Origin: Nocardiopsis_C rhodophaea
GTDB taxonomy: Bacteria; Actinomycetota; Actinomycetes; Streptosporangiales; Streptosporangiaceae
Assembly (NCBI RefSeq): GCF_039530945.1
Contig: NZ_BAAAPC010000011.1
Location: forward strand, 124,001 to 188,000
Length of the DNA stretch: 64,000 bases
Direction of reading: 5' to 3'
Below, piece by piece: positions 26,660 to 34,840 of the stretch; the first letter of the stretch is position 1, and the number at the start of each line of letters is the position of its first letter. The notes below the pieces were generated by a model. That model was not told the DNA's origin. It ran no database searches and saw only the letters and a program-made list of their open reading frames with translations. The position numbers and the translations under genes are program-made.

Positions 26660-26716
26660 CACCTACTCACAAGTAGGTGACGAACATTACAATAGCGAAT
26701 GTCACACTTCCAAGTG
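26660..26716. promoter_or_regulatory. Cluster of three inverted repeats in the divergent DUF6230/ChoD-like region
   Basis: Three inverted repeats stand in a row: CACCTACT-CACA-AGTAGGTG (26660-26679, perfect), ACATT-N9-AATGT (26684-26702) and CACTT-CC-AAGTG (26705-26716). They lie about 95-155 nt upstream of the DUF6230 start and within the 247-nt divergent region. They are plausible operators; the regulator is not encoded next to them. Confidence 0.55.
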
Positions 26717-26809
26717 CGAATTTCTATCCGTCTGTAACAGTTTCGTCGCATCCTGCGATTAACCCCCCGTGTCCCGCCCGCCATCCGACCCGCTGAGAGG
26801 TGTCCGCAC

Positions 26810-28633
26810 GTGCCCACCGCGAGGAACCGATCACAGAGCCATACGTCCGACACCGAGGCCGGGTTCGACTTCGACGTCATCGTCATCGGGTCCGGCTTCG
26901 GCGGATCGGTCAGCGCGCTACGCCTCAGCGAGAAGGGCTACCGCGTCGCGGTCCTGGAAGCCGGACGGCGCTACACCCCCGAGACGCTGCCGAAAAACTC
27001 CTGGGACCTGAAGAACTTCCTCTGGGCGCCCGCGATGGGCATGTTCGGCATCCAGCGCATCCACCTGCTGCGCGATGTCATGATCCTGGCCGGCGCCGGG
27101 GTGGGCGGCGGCTCCCTCAACTACGCCAACACGCTCTACGAGCCGCTGGACGACTTCTTCGCCGACCCGCAGTGGCGGGACATCACCGACTGGCGCTCCG
27201 AGCTCGCCCCCTACTACGACCAGGCCAAACGGATGCTGGGCGTGCGCACCAACCCGACCATGACCCCGCACGACACCCACCTGAAGCAGGTCGCCGAGGA
27301 CATGGGCGTGGGGCACACCTTCCACCTCGCGCCCGTGGGTGTGCACTTCGGCGACGGGCACGACGGATCCGCGAAGGCGGCGGTCGAACCGGGCAGCGTC
27401 GTCGCCGACCCCTACTTCGGCGGGGCCGGGCCCGAGCGGCGGGCGTGCATCGAATGCGGCGAGTGCATGACCGGCTGCCGCCACGGCGCCAAGAACATGC
27501 TCACCGAGAACTACCTGTACTTCGCCGAACGCAAGGGCGCCGTCATCCACGCGATGACCACGGTCGCGCGGCTCCGCGAGCGCCCGTCCGAACGCGGCGG
27601 GGGCTACGCGGTCGACACCCTGGTGACGGGGGCACCGCGCAGGCGGCGGAACGCGCGCACGTTCACCGCCCGCCAGGTCGTGGTCGCCGCCGGAACCTAT
27701 GGCACGCAGCGCCTCCTGCACGCCATGCGCGACCAGGGGCTGCTCCCCCGCATCTCCGACCGGCTCGGATCGCTGACCCGCACCAACTCCGAAGCCATCA
27801 ACGGGGCGATGACCCGCAGCATCGACCCTCCCGAGGACTTCAGCCGCGGCGTGGCCATCACGTCCTCCATCCACCCCGACGAGCGCACCCACGTGGAGCC
27901 GGTGCGCTACGGCAAGGGCTCCAACGCCATGGGGATGCTCGCCACCATCCAGGTCCCCGGCGGCGGGCGCGCCACGCGCTGGATGAAGTTCCTGGCCCAG
28001 GCGGCGCGGCACCCCTACGTCTTCGCCCGCAGCCTGTCAGTGCGGCGGTTCTCCGAGCGCGCCATCATCGGGTTGATCATGCAGTCCCTGGACAACTCGC
28101 TGACCACCTACACCAAGCGCGGGCTGCTCGGCCGCCGCGTGCTGACCTCGCGGCAGGGCCACGGCGAGCCGAACCCGAGCTGGATCCCGGAGGGCCAGGA
28201 CGTGATGAACCGGCTGGCCGAACGCATCGACGGATTCGCCGGAAGCTCGGTGGGCGAGGTGTTCAACATCCCGTTGACGGCGCACTTCCTGGGCGGCTGC
28301 CCGATCGGCAGCACCGCCGACGAGGGCGTGGTGGACCCCTACCACCGGCTGTTCGGCCACCCCGGTGTGCACGTGGTCGACGGGTCGGCGGTCACCGCCA
28401 ACCTCGGGGTCAACCCCTCCCTGACCATCACCGCGCAGGCCGAGCGGGCGATGTCGTTCTGGCCGAACAAGGGCGAGACCGACCCCCGGCCGGCTCCGGG
28501 CGCTCCGTACCGCCGCGTGGAGCCCGTCTACCCCGCCTCCCCGGCCGTCCCGGCGGGCGCCTTCGCTGAGCTGCGCTTCGGCCGCAGTCTGCCGCTGGAG
28601 GTTGTGGACTCGGCCACCACGGGCGCCGACTAG
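26810..28633 (+). CDS. GMC-type oxidoreductase, ChoD-like (putative cholesterol oxidase family)
   Basis: A 607-residue FAD enzyme. The Rossmann motif VIGSGFGG (residues 25-32) with Glu50 in VLEAG binds FAD; GAGVGGGSLNYANTLYEP and the C-terminal VVDGSAVTANLGVNPSLTI complete the GMC fold. It resembles mycobacterial ChoD, annotated as cholesterol oxidase. A conserved CIECGECMTGCRHGAKN segment has a ferredoxin-like CX2CX2CX3-type spacing. No Tat or Sec signal is seen, so it is probably cytosolic or membrane-associated. The GTG start has GAGAGG 9 nt upstream. The substrate (sterol or other alcohol) cannot be told from sequence. Confidence 0.85.
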   Translation: MPTARNRSQSHTSDTEAGFDFDVIVIGSGFGGSVSALRLSEKGYRVAVLEAGRRYTPETLPKNSWDLKNFLWAPAMGMFGIQRIHLLRDVMILAGAGVGGGSLNYANTLYEPLDDFFADPQWRDITDWRSELAPYYDQAKRMLGVRTNPTMTPHDTHLKQVAEDMGVGHTFHLAPVGVHFGDGHDGSAKAAVEPGSVVADPYFGGAGPERRACIECGECMTGCRHGAKNMLTENYLYFAERKGAVIHAMTTVARLRERPSERGGGYAVDTLVTGAPRRRRNARTFTARQVVVAAGTYGTQRLLHAMRDQGLLPRISDRLGSLTRTNSEAINGAMTRSIDPPEDFSRGVAITSSIHPDERTHVEPVRYGKGSNAMGMLATIQVPGGGRATRWMKFLAQAARHPYVFARSLSVRRFSERAIIGLIMQSLDNSLTTYTKRGLLGRRVLTSRQGHGEPNPSWIPEGQDVMNRLAERIDGFAGSSVGEVFNIPLTAHFLGGCPIGSTADEGVVDPYHRLFGHPGVHVVDGSAVTANLGVNPSLTITAQAERAMSFWPNKGETDPRPAPGAPYRRVEPVYPASPAVPAGAFAELRFGRSLPLEVVDSATTGAD

Positions 28634-28642
28634 AAAGCCCGA

Positions 28643-28685
28643 CGGAGCAGCGGACGGCCGCCCTAGGAGGCCGGACGCTGCTCCG
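28643..28685. terminator. Bidirectional terminator between ChoD-like and MerR genes
   Basis: Arms CGGAGCAGCG (28643-28652) and CGCTGCTCCG (28676-28685) with an inner GGCC/GGCC pair form an extended hairpin between convergent stops at 28633 and 28663. Confidence 0.75.
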
Positions 28686-29460
28686 CCTCCTCCGCCTCCT
28701 CCGCGTGCTCGCCCAGCTTTTCGGCGCCCAGGTGCTCCAGGACGTCGGCGAAGTGCTCCCCCATCGCGTCGCTGAGGTGCCGGGCCATGGACTTGGCGAG
28801 CATCGCGTCCACGGCGCTCTGCGCGAGCGGGCGCAGGCGGCGGACCAGATCGGCGGCCTCGGCTACGTCGCTTCCGGCGAGGATTCCCTCGGGTGCGTGC
28901 TGGGCGAGGATGTGTTCGGCCACGGTGTGGACCAACTCGCTCGCCGCCACATCGACGCGCCCCCACAGACGTTCGGCGATATCGAGCACTGTGGACACGT
29001 GCATGCCCGCCGCGACGAGTTCGGCGCCCGCGTTGAGCAGGCGGGGGCTGGGCACGCGGAACCGGATGCCCTCGCGCTCCAGCAGGCCGAGGCGGAGGGC
29101 GCGGGCGATGTTGGGCGGGGTGATCTCGCCGTTGAACAGCTCGCTGAGCTCGGCGACGGTGATGTAGGTGGGGATCTCGTCCGACCACGGGTCGCCGACG
29201 GCCGACTCGAAGCCGAGGATGTCGTTGAGGTCGCCGCCCCGCTCCCACACCGAGACGAGCTCGCTGATGTTGGCAAAGGTGTAGCCGCGTTTCAGGAGCT
29301 GGCCGATCAGCCGCAGTCGGGCCAGGTGCGCCTCGGTGTAGATGCCCACGCGCCCCTCCTTGCGCGGTGGCGGGAGCAACCCGCGGTCCTGGTAAACGCG
29401 GACGTTGCGCACGGTGGTCTCGGCGAGCCGGGCAAGCTCATCGATGCGGTAGTCGGCCAT
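28663..29460 (-). CDS. MerR-family transcriptional regulator
   Basis: A 265-residue regulator. The winged-helix MerR head is clear: YRIDELARLAETTVRNVRVYQ (residues 4-24), DRGLLPPPRKEGRVGIYTEA, and RLIGQLLKRGYTFANI. The ~190-residue C-terminal part is longer than that of metal-sensing MerR proteins and has no Cys cluster, so it probably senses an organic ligand. It is divergent from the SDR-AurF-BVMO-DUF4873 operon, which it most likely controls through the near-palindrome at 29573-29592. It ends in a Glu/Ala-rich tail. Confidence 0.92.
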   Translation of the reverse strand: MADYRIDELARLAETTVRNVRVYQDRGLLPPPRKEGRVGIYTEAHLARLRLIGQLLKRGYTFANISELVSVWERGGDLNDILGFESAVGDPWSDEIPTYITVAELSELFNGEITPPNIARALRLGLLEREGIRFRVPSPRLLNAGAELVAAGMHVSTVLDIAERLWGRVDVAASELVHTVAEHILAQHAPEGILAGSDVAEAADLVRRLRPLAQSAVDAMLAKSMARHLSDAMGEHFADVLEHLGAEKLGEHAEEAEEAEQRPAS

Positions 29461-29572
29461 GGGTCCACCCTATGGACCGCCGGCAGCGAGCGCTCGCCCC
29501 GCAAGCGGAGCGGTCTGAACCGCCACGTGACCGAAACCTTGCCGCATCTTGGAGAACTTGACCTATTGCATC

Positions 29573-29592
29573 GTGACAATGGTCATTGTAAC
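29573..29592. promoter_or_regulatory. Near-palindromic MerR operator candidate
   Basis: GTGACAATG-GT-CATTGTAAC reads as an inverted repeat with perfect inner arms ACAATG/CATTGT and one outer mismatch. A TTGACC hexamer (29558-29563) lies just upstream on the plus strand, so the repeat occupies the spacer/-10 zone, the geometry used by MerR proteins. It is 35 nt before the SDR start. Confidence 0.6.
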
Positions 29593-29627
29593 GTTCAGCC
29601 ACATACATACCGTGGAGGAGGTCACAT

Positions 29628-30503
29628 ATGCCCGACGCGACACCGCGGAGCCTGAGGACGCTGCGCACCCTCGACGGACGCACAGCGATCGTCACCGGTG
29701 CGGCCGGCGCCTTCGGCAGCGCGACCGTCCAGGTACTGCGGCACCTCGGTGTCCGTGTTGTCGGCATCGACCGCAAACCCGACACCGCCGGTGACTCCGT
29801 CCTCGCCTGCGACATCACCGACGACGAGCAGGTGCGCGCGGTCGTCCCCGAGGCGATCGAGCGGCTCGGCGGCCGCCTCGACCGGCTCATCCACTACGCG
29901 GGCATCGGCCCCGCCGTGGACGTCGGCGCCGCCCCCGACAGCCACGTACACGAGGTCCTGGAGGTCAACCTGCTCGGCGCCTGGCGGGTCACCGCCGCCG
30001 CGATGCCCGCGCTGCTGCGCCAGCGCGGCCGGGTCATTATCACCGCGTCCCTCCTCGCCGGACTCCCCCTTCCGTTCGCCGGGGCCTACACCGTCTCCAA
30101 GCGGGCCCTGACCGCCTACGCCGACACCCTGCGCGCCGAGTACGGCACGCACATCGGCGTCACCACCGTCTACCCCGGCTACGTCGACACCCCCATCCAC
30201 GACAGCTCGCGGGCCGCGGGCGTCTGCCTGGACGGCCTTGTCCCCGCCGAACGCGTGCGCGACACCGTCATGACCGCCGTTCGCGCCGCCGCCGTCGCCC
30301 GCCCCCGCCGCGACCTCGCCTCCACCGACTTCGGCACCGCCGTCCTTCGCTTCACCCGGAGCTGGCCGGGCGCCACCGACCGGCTCGCCGCAGTCCAAAT
30401 CGCCGACCTCGCGCGCTCCGGCCACTTCGGCGACGCGGAGATCGCCCGTGGCCTACACGAACGCCACGGCGTCACCGTCGCGGCCTCCCCCGCGACCACG
30501 TGA
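29628..30503 (+). CDS. Short-chain dehydrogenase/reductase
   Basis: A 291-residue classical SDR. The cofactor motif TGAAGAFGSA is at about residues 23-32, and Asp in IDRKP suggests NAD(H). The catalytic Tyr and Lys lie in YTVSK, with Ser in IITASLLAGL; the usual NNAG is replaced by HYAG. A C-terminal extension of ~60 residues (RFTRSWPGATDRL) suggests membrane or partner contact. GGAGGAG precedes the ATG. It is the first gene of an operon with the diiron oxygenase and the flavin monooxygenase and probably oxidises or reduces their product or substrate. Confidence 0.92.
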   Translation: MPDATPRSLRTLRTLDGRTAIVTGAAGAFGSATVQVLRHLGVRVVGIDRKPDTAGDSVLACDITDDEQVRAVVPEAIERLGGRLDRLIHYAGIGPAVDVGAAPDSHVHEVLEVNLLGAWRVTAAAMPALLRQRGRVIITASLLAGLPLPFAGAYTVSKRALTAYADTLRAEYGTHIGVTTVYPGYVDTPIHDSSRAAGVCLDGLVPAERVRDTVMTAVRAAAVARPRRDLASTDFGTAVLRFTRSWPGATDRLAAVQIADLARSGHFGDAEIARGLHERHGVTVAASPATT

Positions 30504-30531
30504 TCACTCGACGCCCCACAGGAGTACCGCC

Positions 30532-31479
30532 ATGACCGTTCAGGACGAGACCCGTATCACCGACCGAGAAGACATCGCCAAGCGCCTGCTGCGCTCCTCG
30601 GCGAAAGCCTCCTTCGACCCGCTGGTGGAGATCGACTGGGAGGCCCCCATCAACGAGGATGTCTACGCGATCCGCCCCGAGCGGCTGTCCCTCTACGGCA
30701 CCGAGCTGTGGGAGCGGCTCACCGAAGAGCAGCGCAAGGAGCTCAGCCGCCACGAGGTCGCCAGCATCGCCAGCATCGGCATCTGGTTCGAGACCATCCT
30801 CATGCAGATGCTGGTCCGGCACGCCTACGACCGCGACCCCACCTCCAACCACGTGCAGTACGCCTACACCGAGATCGCCGACGAGTGCCGCCACTCGGTC
30901 ATGTTCGCCAAGATGGTGGGCCGGCTCGGCGCGCCGTACTACCGGCTCGACCCCGTGACGCAGTTCCTCGGCCGGGTCTTCAAGACGATCTCCAACGGGC
31001 CGCTGACCTTCGGCGGGGCGCTGTTCGTCGAGGAGATCCTGGACCAGCTGCAGCGTGAGTCCATGGTCGACGAAAGCCTGGAGCCGCTCGTCCGCGCCGT
31101 CTCCCGCATCCACGTCGTGGAGGAGGCCCGGCACATGCGCTACGCCCGCGAGGAGTTCGCCCGCACATGGGAGGGGCGCAACCCGCTGTCCAAGGCCTAC
31201 AGCAGGCTCGTGCTCGGGCTGGTCATCTACTTCTCCACCACCCGCCTGATCAACCCGAAGGTCTACGCCGCGGTCGGCCTGAACCCGCGCGAAGCGCGCC
31301 GGGCCGCACGCCGCAACCCCCACTGGATCGACACCAAGACCTGGGCCGCGCGCAAGGTCGTGGCGACCCTCGGCGGCGCCGGAGCCATCTCCGGCCCCGG
31401 TCGGTACTTCTGGCGCAAGGCCGGGCTGCTGGGCCGACCGGGCAACAGCGCGCCCACCCCCACGGGCGCCAAGGCCTGA
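30532..31479 (+). CDS. AurF-type diiron oxygenase
   Basis: A 315-residue protein of the AurF (p-aminobenzoate N-oxygenase-like) ferritin-fold family. Candidate iron ligands are Glu87 (WFETILMQ), Glu114-Glu118/His121 (EIADECRHSV), Glu167/168 (FVEEILDQ), His194 and Glu198/His201 (HVVEEARHM), the expected four-helix arrangement. The ATG at 30532 has an AGGAG site; the open frame extends back into the SDR gene without meaning. Family members oxidise amines or aliphatic/fatty substrates with O2. With neighbouring flavin monooxygenase and SDR an oxidative catabolic step is likely, but the substrate is unknown. Confidence 0.88.
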   Translation: MTVQDETRITDREDIAKRLLRSSAKASFDPLVEIDWEAPINEDVYAIRPERLSLYGTELWERLTEEQRKELSRHEVASIASIGIWFETILMQMLVRHAYDRDPTSNHVQYAYTEIADECRHSVMFAKMVGRLGAPYYRLDPVTQFLGRVFKTISNGPLTFGGALFVEEILDQLQRESMVDESLEPLVRAVSRIHVVEEARHMRYAREEFARTWEGRNPLSKAYSRLVLGLVIYFSTTRLINPKVYAAVGLNPREARRAARRNPHWIDTKTWAARKVVATLGGAGAISGPGRYFWRKAGLLGRPGNSAPTPTGAKA

Positions 31480-31595
31480 CAGACCGCCGGCCCGGATACC
31501 CATGCGCCGGGGGTCCGGGCCGGTTTCCCCTCGCACTCCGGTACCCCCACTTTCCCCTTACTTCCCTGCTCCCACCTCTGAGAGGAACCGCCGAC

Positions 31596-33098
31596 GTGAC
31601 CGAACAGGAGACCACGCCCCCGCACTACCGGGTCGCCATCATCGGCACCGGGTTCGCGGGCATCGGCATGGCGGTCCGGCTCAAGCGGGCCGGGCTGAAC
31701 GACCTGGTGCTGCTGGAGCGCGCCGACGACATCGGCGGCACCTGGCGCGACAACACCTACCCGGGCGCCACCTGCGACGTCCCGTCCCACCTCTACTCGT
31801 TCTCGTTCGCGCCCAACCCCGACTGGAGCCGCAGCTTCTCCCCGCAGCCGGAGATCTGGGACTACCTGCGGCGCGTGGCCAAGGACGAGGACGTGGTCCG
31901 GCACGTCCGGTTCGACCACGAGGTGACCGCGGCGCGCTGGGAGCCGGAGGCCAACCGCTGGCGGGTAGAGACCACCGGCGGCACGATCACCGCGCAGTTC
32001 CTGGTGAGCGGGTCGGGGGCGCTGGCCGACCCGGCAACGCCGGACATCCCCGGACTGGACACCTTCGAGGGCACGATGTTCCACTCCGCCACCTGGAACC
32101 ACGACCACGACCTGGCCGGGCGCAGCGTCGCCGTGATCGGCACCGGCGCCTCCGCCATCCAGTTCGTGCCGCAGATCCAGCCCAGGGTCGGCGCCCTGCA
32201 CCTGTTCCAGCGCACCCCGCCGTGGATCATCCCGCGCACCGACCGCGACATCACCCGCGTCGAGCACTGGCTGTTCCACCGTCTGCCGGTCACGCAGCAG
32301 ATCGCCCGCAAGAGCATCTACTGGGCGCGCGAGAACTACGTGTTCGGCTTCGTGAAGAACCCGCGGCTGATGAAGCTCGTCGCCAAGCTGGGTGTCGCGC
32401 ACATGAAGCGCCAGGTGTCCGATCCCGAGCTGCGGGCCAAGCTCACGCCCGAGTACCTGCCCGGCTGCAAGCGGATCCTCATCTCCAACGACTACTATCC
32501 GGCGCTGACACAGCCCAACGTCTCGGTGATCACCGACGGGATCGCCGAGGTGCGGCCGCGGTCGATCGTCACCCGCGACGGCGCCGAACGCGACGTCGAC
32601 ACCATCATCTTCGGCACCGGCTTCCACGTCACCGACATCCCCGTCGCCAAGCGTGTCTACGACGGCCAGGGCGTCTCCCTGGCCCAGCACTGGGGCGGCG
32701 ACGGCGAGGACGCCCAGGCGCTGCGCGGCACCACCGTCGCCGGGTTCCCGAACCTGTTCATCCTGGCCGGGCCGAACACCGGCCCCGGGCACACCTCCCA
32801 GGTCTTTTTGATCGAGTCCCAGATCAACTACGCGATGGCCGCGCTGCGCTACGCCTGCCGCAACAGGATCGACCGGATCGAACCGCGCCCCGAAGCGCAG
32901 GCCGCCTACTGCGAGCGGGTGGACCGCAAGATGCGTTCGACGGTGTGGGTCACGGGCGGCTGTGACAGCTGGTACCTGAACTCCGAGGGGCGCAACACGA
33001 CCCTGTGGCCCGGGTTCTCCTGGGAGTTCGCGCTGCAGACCCGCCGCTTCGACGCGCACAACTACCACCTGCGCAAACAGGCGGCGGTGCGGCGATGA
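31596..33098 (+). CDS. Flavin-containing monooxygenase, Baeyer-Villiger type
   Basis: A 500-residue class B flavoprotein monooxygenase. It has the FAD motif GTGFAG (17-22), the Baeyer-Villiger fingerprint FEGTMFHSATW around residue 155, and the NADPH motif VIGTGASAIQ. The ATG-like start is GTG 31596 with GAGAGGA upstream; the open frame before it is noncoding. The C-terminal TGCDSWY-like VTGGCDSWYLNSEG is typical of long-chain or cyclic ketone monooxygenases. Its stop overlaps the DUF4873 start (ATGA), so the two are translationally coupled. Confidence 0.92.
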   Translation: MTEQETTPPHYRVAIIGTGFAGIGMAVRLKRAGLNDLVLLERADDIGGTWRDNTYPGATCDVPSHLYSFSFAPNPDWSRSFSPQPEIWDYLRRVAKDEDVVRHVRFDHEVTAARWEPEANRWRVETTGGTITAQFLVSGSGALADPATPDIPGLDTFEGTMFHSATWNHDHDLAGRSVAVIGTGASAIQFVPQIQPRVGALHLFQRTPPWIIPRTDRDITRVEHWLFHRLPVTQQIARKSIYWARENYVFGFVKNPRLMKLVAKLGVAHMKRQVSDPELRAKLTPEYLPGCKRILISNDYYPALTQPNVSVITDGIAEVRPRSIVTRDGAERDVDTIIFGTGFHVTDIPVAKRVYDGQGVSLAQHWGGDGEDAQALRGTTVAGFPNLFILAGPNTGPGHTSQVFLIESQINYAMAALRYACRNRIDRIEPRPEAQAAYCERVDRKMRSTVWVTGGCDSWYLNSEGRNTTLWPGFSWEFALQTRRFDAHNYHLRKQAAVRR

Positions 33099-33439
33099 GC
33101 GGCATGGGCGACGAGGAAGAGGAGTACCGGGGCGAGGTCACCCTCCTCATCCTCGGCGAGGGAAGCGAACCCACCGCCGTCGCCCTGGACGCCCATCTCG
33201 CCGGGCACTTCGACCCGCTGATCGGCGGCTACCGGTGGGTGGGGCGGCTGTCCCCCGACCCGGTGGTGACCGACGCGTTCGAGCAGGGACGCACCGAGGT
33301 CGTCGTGCGGGCGGCCGACGGCCGCGAGGGGCGGGGCAGCCTGGGCGAACCCAACGTCTGGGGCGGCCACGCCGTCACCGGCACCGGCACGCCCCCCTTC
33401 GCCGTCCCCGAAGTGGATCCGGACGGCGAGGACACCTGA
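33095..33439 (+). CDS. DUF4873 protein
   Basis: A 114-residue acidic protein of the DUF4873 family: DEEEEYRGEVTLLI, HFDPLIGGYRWVGRL and RGSLGEPNVWGGHAVTGTGT. Its ATG overlaps the monooxygenase stop by 4 nt. In some actinobacteria DUF4873 is fused to or adjacent to flavin monooxygenases, which suggests a substrate-binding or partner role; this is inference. It is the last gene of the operon before a strong terminator. Confidence 0.88.
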   Translation: MSGMGDEEEEYRGEVTLLILGEGSEPTAVALDAHLAGHFDPLIGGYRWVGRLSPDPVVTDAFEQGRTEVVVRAADGREGRGSLGEPNVWGGHAVTGTGTPPFAVPEVDPDGEDT

Positions 33440-33443
33440 GACT

Positions 33444-33510
33444 CGCACCGGGCGGTCGGACCGTTAATAGGCACAAAAGGGGACCGCCGACCGTCCGGTG
33501 CGACCCTTTT
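33444..33510 (+). terminator. Terminator of the SDR-AurF-BVMO-DUF4873 operon
   Basis: 16-nt arms at 33444-33459 (CGCACCGGGCGGTCGG) and 33487-33502 pair with a single G-U. A CCCTTTT run follows on the plus strand, making this a good intrinsic terminator. Confidence 0.75.
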
Positions 33511-33551
33511 CCCCCGCGGGCAACGGCCGGACGGGCTCCGGAGGGCCGCCC

Positions 33552-34688
33552 TTACCAGGGATCCTCCATGCGGAAGAACGCCGCGCCGACGTGCTCGGTG
33601 CTCAGCCCCGCGTAGCCGGGCTTGATGACCCCGTCGATCAGCTCCAAGCGCTCGTCGTGCCCGATGAACGCCGACTTCATGGCGTTCACCGTGAACCAGC
33701 GCAGGGTGTCCAGACCGTAGTCGAAGGTCTCGACGAGCCGGGCGAACTCCCCGGTCATCGAGGTGCCGTCGAGCAGCCGGTTGTCGGTGTTGACGGTGAC
33801 GCGGAACCGCAGCCGCCGCAGGACGTCCACCGGGTGTTCGGAGATGTCGCGGACCGCACCGGTGCTCACGCTCGACGTGGGGCACAGTTCCAGGGGGATC
33901 CGCTTGTCGCGCACGTAGGCGGCGAGCTGGCCGAGCTTGGCGGTGCCGTCGTCCGCCACGGCGATGTCGTCGCCGATCCGGACGGCCTGGCCGAGCCGGT
34001 CGGCGCCGCACCACTGGATGGCCTCCCAGATCGAGGAGAGGCCGAAGCCCTCGCCCGCGTGGAGGGTCAGGTTGAAGTTCTCCCGCTTGATGTACTCGCA
34101 GGCGGAGATGTGCCGCGTGGGCGGGTACCCGGCCTCTGGGCCGGCGATGTCAAAGCCGACCACGCCGTCGTGCCGGTAGCGGACCGCCAGGTCGGCGATT
34201 TCGAGGGAGTCGGCCGCCTGACGCATCGCGGTGAGGAGCAGCCGCACGTCGATACGGCGGCCGAAGAGGCGCGCCTTGGCGGTGCCGACGCGCAGGCCCT
34301 CCAGGACCGCGTCGACGACCTGCTCCCGGGTCAGGCCCTCGCGCGTGTGCTGCTCGGGGGCGACCTTGAGCTCGGCGTAGACGACGCCGTCCTCGGCGAG
34401 GTCCTGGACGCACTCGGCGGCCACGCGGCTGAGGGCCGGGGCGGTCTGGAGAAGATCCAGGATCGGGGCCAACCGGCCCAGGTGGCCCTCCTGGGTGCGG
34501 ACGGCGGCGCCGGACGTCGGTGCGGTCAGCCAGGCACGCAGCCGTTCGGGGTCGGTCTCGGGAAGGCCCTGGTAGCCGGACTGCGCGGCGAGATCGAGCA
34601 GCGTGGCGGGGCGCACCCCTCCGTCGAGGTGGTCGTGCAGCAGCACCTTGGGCAGGCGCCGGATCGTGTCGGTGCCGAGTCGAGTCAT
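33552..34688 (-). CDS. add: Adenosine deaminase
   Basis: A 378-residue adenosine deaminase that converts adenosine to inosine in purine salvage. Zinc and catalytic motifs are present: HDHLDGG (HxH), LTLHAGEGFG, LELCPTSSVSTG and VTVNTDNRLL. The N-terminus MTRLGTDTIRRLPKVLLHD at ATG 34688 matches actinobacterial enzymes; AGGAGG is only 3 nt away, and TTG 34703 or ATG 34700 are alternative starts. It is transcribed alone, toward the DUF4873 gene. Confidence 0.95.
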   Translation of the reverse strand: MTRLGTDTIRRLPKVLLHDHLDGGVRPATLLDLAAQSGYQGLPETDPERLRAWLTAPTSGAAVRTQEGHLGRLAPILDLLQTAPALSRVAAECVQDLAEDGVVYAELKVAPEQHTREGLTREQVVDAVLEGLRVGTAKARLFGRRIDVRLLLTAMRQAADSLEIADLAVRYRHDGVVGFDIAGPEAGYPPTRHISACEYIKRENFNLTLHAGEGFGLSSIWEAIQWCGADRLGQAVRIGDDIAVADDGTAKLGQLAAYVRDKRIPLELCPTSSVSTGAVRDISEHPVDVLRRLRFRVTVNTDNRLLDGTSMTGEFARLVETFDYGLDTLRWFTVNAMKSAFIGHDERLELIDGVIKPGYAGLSTEHVGAAFFRMEDPW

Positions 34689-34840
34689 CGTCCTCCTCAT
34701 CAAGGAATGTGGATAAATTTCCGAGAGTCTAGACGATGTGCGCCGCTCGCGGCACAGTGAAACGCTGTGAGCCCGCTCTCCCCCCGAGATCTACATACCC
34801 GGAACGGCCGACACTCCCACGTCGACAGGGCCTGAGAGCC

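Noticed and set aside
26790..26800. CTGAGAGG strings (also at 31577) resembling the TPP riboswitch P-loop
   Set aside because: The remaining TPP aptamer elements are absent, and the downstream genes are not thiamine genes; here they serve as ribosome sites.
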